Of a stretch of DNA of 64,000 nt, positions 1 through 10,960 are shown in pieces (the stretch's first letter is position 1; each line of letters starts with the position of its first letter). Both the position numbers and the translations under genes were made by a program. This DNA comes from Guadua angustifolia. Taxonomy: Eukaryota; Streptophyta; Magnoliopsida; Poales; Poaceae. The stretch covers positions 78,348,437 to 78,412,436 of the forward strand of contig CM070500.1 in NCBI GenBank assembly GCA_036346375.1. The letters are read 5' to 3'. The notes beneath the pieces were generated by a model. That model saw only the letters and a list, made by a program, of their open reading frames with translations, was not told the origin of the DNA and ran no database searches.

Positions 1-1721
1 CTGCAGCTTGTCCAAATACCTGTAGGAATCTTGCTTTGGAATTTGAAATTTTTGTAAGCATAGTTCTTTAGGAGAAAATTCCTTCTGAAGTTAGTGCGCT
101 TCTGAAGTTAGTGCGCTTGGTATTAAGGATGCAGAAAGATTTGTTTCTTTCTGAGTTGCAGTAAAGTATTTGTATCTGGTTATCGGGCCAAGTGACTAGG
201 GGCCCTTTATGTTTTAAAATAAAATTTATTGTTTATTGCCCTAGTCTTTCCAAGTTCTTGGCAGTTCATAGTATTATTATAGTCCATTTTTTAAAAAAAA
301 TTGTGAAACTAGCGCTAATTTTGGACTGATATTTTAAATTGTAAGTTATTGTCAGTAATTTAGTATTAGACATGATGTTCTTTTTTTCTAATTTTTGTCT
401 TTCACTTTCTAGATTCTGAGATATTCCTAGAATATGTTGCAAAACCAATACATTTTCTAAGAAGTAAATTTCACTTTCATCTGTGGTACGTCGGAGTTAA
501 GATGTCAATTTTAGTGATGTCTTTCAGCGGCTGAATGGTGCTTTTTGTAGACAATACCGCTTTCATCATTAGCCATGCTTGTTATATGCTAATAAGTAAT
601 TCCAAACCTCTGTTAGACATTTTTTCTATTTTCAAGACAGTATTCATATTATGTACTTCACGCTCAGTAGATGTGTAGATTAGTTCTTTTTGATGAAACC
701 TGCAACAAGATTAGTTCTTGTTTATGGCTTTATGCATCATGGAGCGATAATGCGATATTGGTTATGTCTAGTTTTCACTCTTTATGATGTCAAGAATATG
801 ATAGCATATTATTGGGAAAAATTGATGATTTACCCTCATTTACTTGTGTCATTGATGATTTGCCCCGTGAAATCTAACTAACATATAGGTCCTGGAGCCA
901 CATATCAGTGAAACATACGGGGCAAATAATCAAATCTCCCTCTAGCCCTCTCCCGAGTGGAATTGCAATTCTATCCCCCTCCTATAGTGGAAGATGCCTC
1001 TCGTGCTTGTCGGTCGTGGCAGGCCCAACCTCGCTCCCCTACCACTGGAGGCCACCTCCCACCAGGTGCGACATGCCGCTGCTCCCATGCCCAGCATTCG
1101 CTGAGGGGCTAGCTGCTCCCATGCTCCTCCCTAGCAGCTACATCTTCCGCTGTGGGGAAGGGAGCTAGATTTGTAATTCCACTCGACAGGGGGCTAGTTT
1201 TGAAAAAAAAGGGGAGAAGTAATGAGGGCTAGAAAAGTGATCACTTCTCAAGTCAAATCTAGCATGTTGACTGATGTTACCAATTTGATGAACTGCCAAT
1301 ATTTGTTTCATCTTATGAGCTTTGGAGGGCCATATTCCCAGTAGAATACCAATCCAACTTGTTTTCTCGTACAGTCATACCTTAAAGGACCTTTTTGATA
1401 GTACATTATCTCTAGTAAGTTGCCATGCTTTTTTTCTCACTATTTGATTAATTGTGAAGTTCATTGGCTTCCTAGTTAAGGATGCTATAGAAACAAGAAC
1501 TAATCTTGTTTCGTAGCTGAGATAGCTGACATGGCAATTTTGTAGTTAAAGTTGCAGCAACAGTATTTTGGAGCTAGTTCGGTGGTTTTATGTTTGTTTT
1601 TGGCTTTTCACCCTGCTGAATAATGACACCATGTCACATGCATTCCAGTGTAACCATTGATATCTTTTTCCTATCAGGATAATTGACCCTGAACTAGCTC
1701 TTTTTTATGTCATAAGCTGCA
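1..1721. other. Upstream region of the first gene
   Basis: No convincing coding exon is seen. The stretch is AT-rich and lies upstream of the likely start codon at 1722, so it should hold promoter, 5' UTR and perhaps a 5' UTR intron of the plus-strand gene. The short open frames here have no recognisable content. An inverted repeat at 942-1197 is listed separately. Confidence 0.5.
942..1197. repeat. Inverted repeat, possible small MITE
   Basis: Arms at about 942-967 and 1171-1197 are imperfect inverted copies of each other. Both begin ctagcccyct when read inward, and both contain cgagtggaatt followed by a CAA end. The interior is GC-rich and unlike its AT-rich surroundings. No clear target-site duplication was found, so the family is unknown. 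Confidence 0.45.
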
Positions 1722-4700
1722 ATGAAGGATTCTCAGGTGGGTTTTGCTTGCTACTATCTTTGTTTCTGAAGTTCCTCATTTTATCTTTCAGAGTAAAAAT
1801 TGTGTATGGTTGATCTAACTAAATGATGAGAGTGCATCGATTTTTTAATCAGCAGATTACACAGTGATATGATTATGCAATGTGCATTGCATATTAGAAC
1901 ATAAATTTTCTACAATTTTTGTTAGTACTTGGTAGCACGATATTTATATAGTAACTAGGCGAATGTAGAAGTAAACACATAATATTTGCATTTAGATGAG
2001 AAAATGAGATTCTGCTGAAAACACTTATGGATCTGTGCAATTTAGTAGTAGTGTTACCAATCATGGTATTGCTACCAGGGCGGAGGCAGGCCTCGGGACA
2101 CCCGAGCCTGGGCCCAAGACCTGCCATGACAAATGTTTGCAAAAATGTGTTAAAAAATCAGTAAAATTGCAGCTTAGCCCAAGAAAGGTATGGTCTGGCC
2201 CAAGGCATGGGGCTAGACTGGCTCCGCCCCTGATTGCTACCGGTTCTTTCAAGATGGTTCATTGTTTAATGCCAAGGCCTCTATTTTTTTTCTTGTTAAC
2301 TACACTCATAATTGACTGTTATTGTTTTCAGTATTAGCATTTCCTCCCTTTTTTTGCCCTGAGCAGATGGTTGATTTATGTTACTTATGGACATTTCCAA
2401 CAGGATATTCAGAGCACGACAGAGTTGCAGTCATCAGCACAGGGTACTAATGAAGTGCAAAGTAACCAACCAAATCCAATGGTCACTGATGCTCCTGCAG
2501 GAGAGTCTGGTTCGTTGTCAGTCGCTAGTAATGATAATAGAAAGGTCTCTCGTGAAGACATTGAACTTGTAAGATGTCTAGCTATTCTGTAGTCTTTGGC
2601 TCTTTGTAGGCTCAATTTTGACCAGATGACATCCCTCTACGGTGACAGTATTACACTATCACCAACTAGTTAACTGAACTTGGTATCCTCTTGCAGGTCC
2701 AGAATTTGATAGAGCGCTGTCTACAATTATACATGAACAAAGGAGAGGTTGTTAGGACGCTTTCAACTCGTGCAAGAATAGAACCTGGCTTCACTACTTT
2801 AGGTGATGATGCAATCAGTTGCTTATGATATTCCTGTTTAGAGTTCCTTTATGTACTTACTGGTTTATTTTGATGTTTGTTTCTTTCACATACTTAACAG
2901 TACAACCAGAAGGATATGGTACTATACTATTACTTCCAATATGAAATTTAACATCTTAAGCAAAGTCATAGGTAATTCCTGGCCAGCAGATTGATGACCA
3001 AATTAGCTCAATATTAATGCACAGTTGCTCTTGATACAAATTTGGATTAAACTCAGTACCATATGCGTGCAGTGTTGTGCATGCTTTGACCCTATTGATC
3101 ATTGATACCAATAGGAATAGTAATTGCTCAGGACAAACAGAAATTTTGAAATGTACTCTGAGCTCAACTTCTGTTATACTGTCATACTATGTTTCTTGAA
3201 TATCAAGTATCCAGATGTATCCATTAGAGTTCTGAAGTCCTGCTCCTCATTTTGTTTGATATTTTTTTGTATGTTCAGTATGGCAGAAACTTGAAGAAGA
3301 GAACTCTGAGTTCTTTCGGGCTTACTATATAAGGTTGAAATTGAAAAGACAGATTATCTTGTTCAATCATTTATTGCAACACCAGTACAATTTGATGAAA
3401 TATCCAGCACCTCCAAATGTTCCATTGGCTCCAATGCAAAATGGAATTCATCCTATGCCAGGTAACGTCCATTTTGACAAGTCTTGCCCTCAAAAGTAGC
3501 TAAATAAGTAGACTACAGTTTGGAATTTCTAATGTCCTGTTCAGTTGTTCTCCTTAGCTGTTACTTTTTTTACTACAAGTTGCCTTCAACAGGAGCTGTG
3601 CACATTTTCTATCAGGCAATTTCCTTCTTTTTCCTATGATTATGCAGTAACAATTTTTTCTAAGTCTATAATTTCTATTGAAATTCCCAACTGGTTAGCC
3701 TCTCATCATTAGTAACTACACTTTCCCTCTGCTTTCCTCATTTGCTGCAGGGATGGTTGTTAGATATGGCAACATTTTTGTTTTGCAGATATTGCACTTT
3801 GATATTAGGCAAGTTCCTATAATTCTGCAAAGACAGATATCTAGGACACACTGTTTCAGAAATACTTTCAAAATTCTCAATTGCTATGTCTCTAACCAGC
3901 AATAATTAGTTTGCTGCCTTCCCATCTGCTGTCCACATAATTTTCACTTGCTGGGGCAACTGGCTCGATGTGGGCAGTTTTCATGCTAGTTTGGCAATGC
4001 ATTTGGCTTCCAGATGAATATATAAATACTTACTCTGCAGTGAATGGTTATGCATCTTAGTTTGTTAAGTTACTTTCAGATCAAAATTTCTGTTGCATTA
4101 TGCTTAACAGTCTTGCATGTGAAATTTGTGGAAGTCTTGTTTCATTTTGAAGCGTATTATCATGATACAGTTTTTCTGTGCCAATACCTTGTTTTGTGAT
4201 GACTCTTTAGCATGATTTAACAATGGTTCAATGTTAGCTTTAACCATTGACTGATTTACATATTTAGAGAAGTACTGTTATCATTCGTATTCAATGCAAA
4301 CCTTGTTCCAGTGCAGTTAACACTTTACCGATGGGTTATCCAGTACTTCAGCAGCCTATAATGCCTGCTCCTGGCCAGCCTCACATTGATTTGATGGCTT
4401 GTGGTCTATCCAGTGGTCATGTAGTGAATGGGATCCCTGCACCAGGTGGCTATCACCCAATTCACATGAACTCTGGAAATGAGTAAGCATTACCTTTTTC
4501 TCAGGTCCCTGTTTCCTTAATGCTAGTCATTTGCATCGCAGGCTGTATCTGTTTAATAGTGTTCTTGAGTACTCCCTCCGGTCACAAAAATATGTCATTT
4601 TGGACATTGACATGGTCCCCAAAATGCCACTTAGGCCACTCATTCTATTGTAATATAATTATAAATCCAATAATATTATAATATTATGGAAGTACTTTTT

Positions 4701-6430
4701 GTGACAAATCTACATATATGATTTCCATGTATCCAATATAAATATTTAAAAAGATACTAATAACCAAAGTTTTGAAAGTTTGACTGCACATATCCCAAAC
4801 TGAGGGAGTATATTTTTGTTTGATGAAATCGTATTATGTATATTGAAAGATTGGAACATTTTATCTTCCAAGTGGCCCCTCTGTCTATAGAGTACTTGAA
4901 GCACAATCCTGCATTTACACATACTGAATAAAAAGGCATATAAGATTTCCAGGCTTGCTTTTAAATGTGTTTAGTTTATGACTGATTAGTACTGCGCTAA
5001 TCAAACTGCTAAGGAATGCATGCTTACTACATTGTCAGTACTTCAAAGTAATACCACAGAATGTTCAATAATTTGTTGACTTAACTACATTGTTTATTTA
5101 TCCTAGTTTTATTTGTTTGTGCAATGGAAGTTCCTTGGCAGTCTTCTTGTTACTGCTAAAAATCCTGTTATTTCTTCTGCTATCCATATTTCTGGTTCAC
5201 TTGATGTTGCTGAAGCGTATTCATTTTCATTGGGGCACCAATAATTGTTAAGCTGTTGCTGCAAATGTAGGATTGTGGGTTGTGACTTTGTAACATATTG
5301 TCTTAAACAAAGTCATGTCTATAATTCCTCCTTTTTTTTTTTGCTTTTGCTTTTGCTATTCACGTTCATGATTAATATGATGTTACTTTGATGTTGCTGA
5401 AGCATGGCTGTGGACAACGGTGCACCTGAAGCTGCACATGCTGGTGCTACCTGCAGTGCTATGTCATCTGAGATGGCTGTGAGCCCCTCCTCAGCAGCAT
5501 CAAGCAACCATGCTCCTTTCACTCCATCTGAGATACCAGGGATGGCCATGGATACATCAGCCCTAGATTCAACATTCGGACCTGATGTAGGGAACACAGG
5601 ACCTCTGCAATTAGGACCAGATGGCTCGTCAAGAGACTCCATCAGATCCTTGGGGCAGCTTTGGAATTTCAGCATTTCTGATTTTACAACAGATTTGACA
5701 AGTTTGGGAGGTAATGTAAAATTTGTTTTGGTAATCTTCTGACAACATCTTTGAAGTACAAACTTTAGCATTATTGATCTAATGAGGTTCAAAACATAAA
5801 GATATAACCTAATTTTATTAGCGAATTCTGTGCTGTTGCTGATTGCAGTAAAGTAGTATAGGAGTTCATTTGTGCATTAAGAAAATTGGTGCGATAACAA
5901 CAATATGCTAGCTGTTTGGTACAAGTGCAACTGTCTTCTGTTGTTAAAGATCCACATTACTGTTTTTGCCTCTGCTTCGTCCACTACATATATTATTGCC
6001 TTGTTGGTAGAAACTGAATGCAAGCATCTTTTGGTGCTGAATAACTAATCTTCTTTTTCTTTGCTTTTGGGGAAATAATTAAATTCTTTGGGAAACAGTA
6101 TAACTTAATTAACGTTTGAACAGCAAAATTTATTTTCTGTGTTTTTTGCTGATCATCCTAATCACTGTTGGTATTCATGTTCAGACTTGGCGGCTCTTGA
6201 GAACTACACGGGTACCCCTTTCCTGCCTTCAGACTCAGACATCTTACTTGATTCCCCAGACCAGGATGACATAGGTAATATTAATTGTCTTTGCGATTTA
6301 TCTCCACGTATGAAGTACAATTAATCATCATACCTGACTTGCTAATTTGTGGTATGTTAAACTTTGTCCAGTCGAGTACTTTGCCGATGCCATCAATGGC
6401 CCTTCTCAATCAGATGAAGAGAAGTTATAG
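1722..6430 (+). CDS. Plant-specific TIGR01589-domain protein (8 coding exons)
   Basis: Coding exons read as 1722-1736, 2404-2568, 2697-2802, 3279-3461, 4317-4482, 5403-5710, 6185-6274 and 6372-6430. They sum to 1092 nt, giving 363 codons plus stop, with GT-AG junctions and matching phases throughout. The first exon encodes only MKDSQ. That start is chosen because it splices in phase to the next exon; an alternative upstream exon cannot be excluded. Residues about 60-115 hold the roughly 57-residue plant-only domain TIGR01589, with ELVQNLIERCLQLYM, then ARIEPGFT, then VWQKLEEENSEFFRAYY. The rest is low-complexity, rich in Pro, Ser, Ala and Met. The acidic C-terminus ends at EYFADAINGPSQSDEEKL. 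Some databases name such proteins 'angiotensin-converting enzyme 2', which the sequence does not support: no peptidase motif is present. Molecular function is unknown. Introns 1 and 5 each carry a MITE. Confidence 0.88.
2076..2232. mobile_element. hAT-type MITE in intron 1
   Basis: The 157-bp element has inverted ends: left CAGGGCGGAGGCAG, right (reverse-complemented) CAGGGGCGGAGCCAG. It is flanked by a perfect 8-bp duplication, attgctac, at 2068-2075 and 2233-2240. The 8-bp target site and the terminus are typical of non-autonomous hAT elements. It lies wholly within the first intron of the TIGR01589-domain gene. Confidence 0.88.
4572..4808. mobile_element. Stowaway-like (Tc1/mariner) MITE in intron 5
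   Basis: The left end reads CTCCCTCCGGTCACAAAA and the right end reads ...CAAACTGAGGGAG. Both are flanked by TA (4570-4571 and 4809-4810). CTCCCTC/GAGGGAG termini with a TA target are the signature of grass Stowaway elements. The interior is AT-rich and has no open frame. Confidence 0.88.
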
Positions 6431-7506
6431 AGAACAGAGTTCAGTAGTCCCATTCAGATTCATGCCTGGCCGAGGTGTCATCTCATGTAGCCTAAGTTTG
6501 CAGCTATATCGTGACAAATCTAACTGTATAGTCGCCCACAGGTGCGGCAATTGGCATATGCCACCAAAGAGTTTTGTAGTGGTTAATCCTAATTCTTTTG
6601 AATAAACAGTTGAGATAGTCTTCACCGGATAAAGTAGCTGGCTACAAAGATGAAAACTTTACAAATTGTCAAACCTCAGGAACAACCCTTTGTAATTGCT
6701 AAAGAACTGTTCATATGGGCTTGTGCCTTTTTCGTGTCTTCTGGGTCGTCTTGTACAGCCGATTAAGGTTCCCTGCAGAAATTTAGCCTCTTTGTTATAC
6801 AGATATGCTAGCGTTTTACACGGGTTTTTAGTTGAAATCCATCTCTTTTTGCGCGTAAAATTTTAGGCGGTGTATTATATTAGCAGCTAGAAGCGTTCCA
6901 TCGGTTTGCTTGCAGGTTACTGGATGAACAAGCAGCTGAGTGATTGATCGCTTTGCTGTGTACTCAGGTAGTGGTAATCTGGGGGTTCAGATTGGAGAAC
7001 TGGTAGGACATGTACTGCAACATACGTACATGCATGCATACAAAGTGTGGAATTAAGAGAAGGTGCGACGTAGACATAACGACGTGCAATTGGGGTTTAG
7101 GTTTCTCTAACCCAGTAATTCATGGTTACGTCTCTTGAAAAATGCTGAACCTAGAGCCTACCATGCTCATTCGTTGTTAGAAGAACTTGGAAGCAGCTCA
7201 TGCACACGGACGGAATAGCACATCATCTCCCGTGCAGGCTATTCTCGCACACCCAATTCACAGGCAACACTCTCCACTAGCATAAAGTCCTTTTGGTTTG
7301 GATAGTGGCGATGCGCGTAGAGAACACATGCGCCCAATTTGCGTATGTTTCTTTCAGTGTCCTCAAAGTTCTTGGATCAAAAAAAAAAGGTAAAGGTCGC
7401 TAGGCCTTGACATTTGTGATCTGTGAAACAAGGTCTTAGCGTGTTCCCGTTTGTAGCGCGGATACATAGCACTAGATGCTTGACGCCACGCCGCGCAGGT
7501 GTGTGG
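6431..7506. other. 3' UTR of first gene and intergenic DNA
   Basis: This runs from the stop at 6428-6430 to the copia insertion. The first several hundred bases are probably 3' UTR. The rest shows no reading frame or repeat that could be assigned. Confidence 0.5.
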
Positions 7507-7602
7507 TGTTAAGGCCCATCACATCTAGACCCATCCTATGGCTATATATATCTATGTTAACCTATTGAAGTATTATCTGCTCACATCTCAAGGTTAGTAA
7601 CA
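7507..7602 (+). repeat. 5' LTR of the copia element (96 bp)
   Basis: It starts TGTT and ends AACA, and repeats with small differences at 23576-23672. An internal tatatatat stretch (about 7540-7550) could serve as the TATA element. At about 96 bp it is unusually short for a full-length copia, where a few hundred bases is common. Confidence 0.93.
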
Positions 7603-7613
7603 TGGTATCAGAG
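7603..7613 (+). other. Primer-binding site
   Basis: tggtatcagag directly follows the 5' LTR. This is the usual copia primer-binding sequence, complementary to the 3' end of initiator methionine tRNA. Confidence 0.9.
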
Positions 7614-8096
7614 TAGAAATTAGGGTTAGGATTAGGGTTAATCTAATCCCTGATCAACCCATGATCCAATCGAGCGTCGCCACCTTGTCTTCATCTGCAT
7701 CGCCTTCGTCTGCTGGTGCCTTGTCTTCATCTGCGTTGCCAGCCCGCGCTTGTTTTCATCCGCGCCGCCGTCCGCGACGCCATTCGCCGCTTATACTCAT
7801 CCGCGACGCCGCTTCGTGCTACTGCGTCGTCGATCCACGCTGTTCGAGCTGCGCCGCTTACGCCGCCCGCCAGCGGCGCCGTCCGAGCCGTCGCCTTCAT
7901 CCGCGTCGTTCGTCTGCGCCTTCATCTTCATCCGCGACGTCGCATGGCGCTTGTGTCGCCCGTTCGCGCCGTGCCTCGTCTTTGTCTGCGGCGGCGCCTG
8001 GTGCTCGCGGACGTGGGGCTTCGCTCCATTCGTGCACTTGCTTCGCCCATCTGTGCCCTGCGCCAGCCACATTCGGTCATACTATTCTCTTTCAAT

Positions 8097-8840
8097 ATGT
8101 CACATGTCAATGCAATTACTATCAATATCACTCTTGATGGTCAACATTATCGGGAATGGGCATTTTCTGTGGAGACTGCATTGCGGGGTTATGGTTTAGC
8201 TCTTCACTTGACTAATGATCCACCTGCACTTAAGACTGATGGTAGTAATGCTACTGAACTTACAACTTGGGAAATCAACGATAGAAAAGTGATGGCTGCC
8301 ATTGTCAACAGTGTCAAGCAATCTATGATTATGAGTCTTGATCCCTTTAAGAAAGCCAAGGCAATGTGGTCCTACTTGCAGCAGCGTTATGTTCAGGACA
8401 GTGGTGCTCTTCTTCATACTCTCATGCAAAGAATTCATTCAATTGAACAAAATGACATGTCCATTGATGAGTATAATTCTGCCTTTGAAAGTATAACGGG
8501 ACCATTGCTATCTATGGTACCTCAGTGCACAGCAGATGGGTGTCCAGCACACAAATTCATTGAAAAGTTTCGTACATATCGTTTTGTTATGGAAGTAAAG
8601 GCTGATTTTGAGTACATTCGTACACGGTTGCTTCATAATTCTTCCATCAGAACTATGGCACGTGCTTTGTCGATTTAATTCTGAAGAGACTCGTCTCAAG
8701 ACTATGTCAGTTAGCAATATGACAGTACCTCACAGTGTGCTGGTGACTTCTCATAAGTTCAGTACATCTCGAGGAAAATCTTCAGAGTCTTGTGAGTATT
8801 GTAAGAAGATCGGTCATCGCTCGTAACATTGTTTTGCTAA
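8097..8840 (+). pseudogene. Copia gag (capsid), frameshifted
   Basis: The first methionine that fits the family is at 8097 (MSHVNAITINITLDGQHYREW). It opens a UBN2/retrotransposon gag type domain, with YREWAFSVETALRGYGL, then AMWSYLQQRYVQ, then LHTLMQRIHSIEQ. The frame breaks near 8665-8680 and continues one frame over to 8822. The zinc knuckle of the nucleocapsid (C-x2-C-x4-H-x4-C) starts at CEYCKKIGH and is interrupted by an in-frame TAA at 8824-8826. The 480-base leader between the primer site and 8097 is very GC-rich and repetitive (catccgcg-like units); its long open frames are not considered genes. As read it is non-functional, although part of the damage may be sequence error. Confidence 0.88.
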
Positions 8841-8882
8841 ATATCCGCAGAAGTTGGTGAATACCGCGTCTGCGCGTCGTCT

Positions 8883-9464
8883 TTGCTTCGTGGACGTGGT
8901 ACAACTTCCACCACTAGTGGCTCTGTGTCTGTTGCTGCTGTCTCACCCGTTGGTGATCCTAAGTCATCTTGGGTTCTGGATTCAGGGGCTTCGTTCCATG
9001 TGACATTCGACCAGTCCCAGTTGGTTTCTTGCAAGCCGGTCTCTGATGATACTTCTGTTCAGACAGCTGACGGTACATCTTGTCATATCACTCATCAAGG
9101 TTCACTTTGCAACTCTCATTTTTCTGTACCAACTGTGTCTTTTGTCCCTCAGTTATCCATGAATCTTCTTTTAGTAGGTCAAATTGCTGATCAAAACTGC
9201 TTTGTTGGATTTGATGACTCATCTTGTTTTATTCAGGATCATCGAAGCGGGACTGTGATTGGGACTGGCCATCGCCGTAGAGGCTCTCTTGGTCTCTACG
9301 TTTTGGACACCTTGCGTCTACCTCCTTCCGTTGGTTCTATTGCTCGTGTGTCATCAGCCACTTCGTCATCAGCCTCTTCTTTTGCCAAGTGGCATCATCG
9401 TCTAGGTCATTTATGTGGGTCTCGTTTGACCACACTCATCAATAAAGGTTGTTTAGGTCATACT
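8883..9464 (+). pseudogene. Copia protease and start of integrase (left part)
   Basis: The aspartic protease motif WVLDSGASFHVT lies at about 8968-9003, with the catalytic Asp in DSGA. The GAG_pre-integrase region follows, with WHHRLGHLCGS near 9390-9425 containing the HRLGH motif. The frame is cut at 9464 by the CACTA insertion and resumes at 20837. Joining the two sides minus one target copy keeps the frame, so the insertion itself caused no other loss. A frame change near 8880 separates this part from gag. Confidence 0.9.
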
Positions 9465-9890
9465 CACTACTACAGAACGGCACATTACTATCGCTTTATT
9501 TGTGTCGGTTCTTAAGTTTTCGTGAAACAACGATTGTGATAGATAACTTCGGACGGGTGTTAGTAATAATCACTATCGGTTACGAGATTATAGTGATTGT
9601 GATATGGACTCGACATATCTCAATCGGTTCTCAACTAACAAGCGATAGTGATATGGACGATCATCTCTATCGGTTCCAAGAAAATAGCGATAGTAATGAT
9701 CACGTATACATCACTATCGGTTCTTTTATAGAAGTGATAGTGATGTGTATACATCACTATCGGTTCCAAGAAAAGAAACGATAGTGATGTTCACGTGATC
9801 ATCACTATCGCTTTATGGAAAGAACCGATAGTGATAAACGTGGAAATCACTATCGCTGCTTAGTTGAGAACCGACAGTGATGTGCCTCGC
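9465..9890. repeat. Left subterminal repeat array of the CACTA
   Basis: Many direct and inverted units of the type atcactatcggttc / gaaccgatagtgat occur. In the En/Spm family such arrays bind the element's own TNPA-type protein; that role is known for the family and is inferred here. Confidence 0.85.
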
Positions 9891-10960
9891 TAGGTTATAT
9901 ATACCACTCGGGAACAAGATCTCTGTTGTTATTCCAGAGGAGATTTCTCCCATGATCAAGAAAACAGCTCATATTCTCGTGCTTGGAAGCAATACTTGGA
10001 TGATAAAATTTGAAGTCCTCAAGGATAGGTGTTAAGAGGGCAAATTTGAAGCCTTATCTTGAGGAGATTCCTTCTTTTTACCCTCGTTGTTTGTTTTCTT
10101 CAAAATGTGAGCAATCCGCCTTTAAATTAAACCCTTCAATTTTGCACTAGGTAATTTTGATACATCGTGAATAAAGTTTAAGTTGCCTTTGAATTGAGTA
10201 TATGCTATCAGATTTCACACTCTCTATTAATTTGTCAAGCACATCTATTTAATTATTGTAGTGCTCTTGTTAATATGGAATTATTGTTAATTTCTATCAT
10301 GTGATAAATGCTAGAGTTTAGGCTTGGAACCTCGTCTCTGTTCGAGGATGCTTGTTTATAAATATGCGAACAAAATGGCATATTTATAAGTGAGCGATCT
10401 CGAATTGTCCACGCTTTTAATTGGACAGATTCGAGGATATGTGGTTTGGGCAAGTTCTGGTTGTGTTGTACAACTCGAGTAGATTTCGATGCCGTCTCCT
10501 GGTGTTCTCCATATACACACCCTCTTGACCTGTTGTCGAGGCGTGTATATGGAGAACAATGGGAGATGTCAGCCAAATTTTCTCTCGAGTTGTACAACGA
10601 CTTAGGAACTTTCCCGAACCACATATCCTCGAATGGGATTAGGACCTAACCTATTTAGAGATTAGGAGTCATCGTTGGTACCCTTGTTTTGTTGTAGTCA
10701 AAAGATTTGCAAGTACTACAGTAGCTATATAATTAGATTATTTGATATCATTGTTGATGTTAAAAATGTAGGTCTCCTATGTAAGGAATTCAAAGCACTA
10801 AACCGGAGAAGAATCTAGATATCGATCGGGAGTACATATTTTATATATCTTGGAACCTATCCTCTATTTCGCAAAGGTAATATTAACCGAAATGATGTCT
10901 CAATATTTCAAATAGCTAGCTAGGTGTCTCAATATTTATTGTGCGAAGTTTAATTACGAG
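9891..10960. other. Leader region of the tnp2 gene
   Basis: Between the left subterminal array and the tnp2 start there is no coding content. Apart from the hairpin unit at about 10312-10676, the AT-rich DNA shows nothing recognisable. It is probably promoter, 5' UTR and intron of the transposase gene. Confidence 0.5.
10430..10633. repeat. Long hairpin, copy 1, upstream of tnp2
   Basis: Two arms of about 100 bases (10430-10530 and 10535-10633) are near-complete inverted copies around a loop of a few bases. Matching blocks include ttcgaggatatgtggtt with its complement aaccacatatcctcgaa, ttgtacaactcgag with ctcgagttgtacaa, and gttctccatatacac with gtgtatatggagaac. It lies within a longer unit (about 10312-10676) repeated at about 16374-16728 in the same orientation. 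Read as RNA it would fold into a long imperfect stem. It could be a small-RNA precursor or a leader structure; neither is shown. Confidence 0.8.

Noticed and set aside
7618..7646. ttagggtt repeats resembling telomeric DNA
   Set aside because: Only about three degenerate units inside the retrotransposon leader; too few and too variable to be an interstitial telomere tract.
7661..8137. Long overlapping open frames in the GC-rich copia leader
   Set aside because: They arise from repeated catccgcg-like words, have no family, and lie between the primer-binding site and the gag start.
10430..10633. The CACTA hairpin as rice miR820
   Set aside because: The miR820 sequence was not seen in either hairpin copy; only the general architecture is similar.
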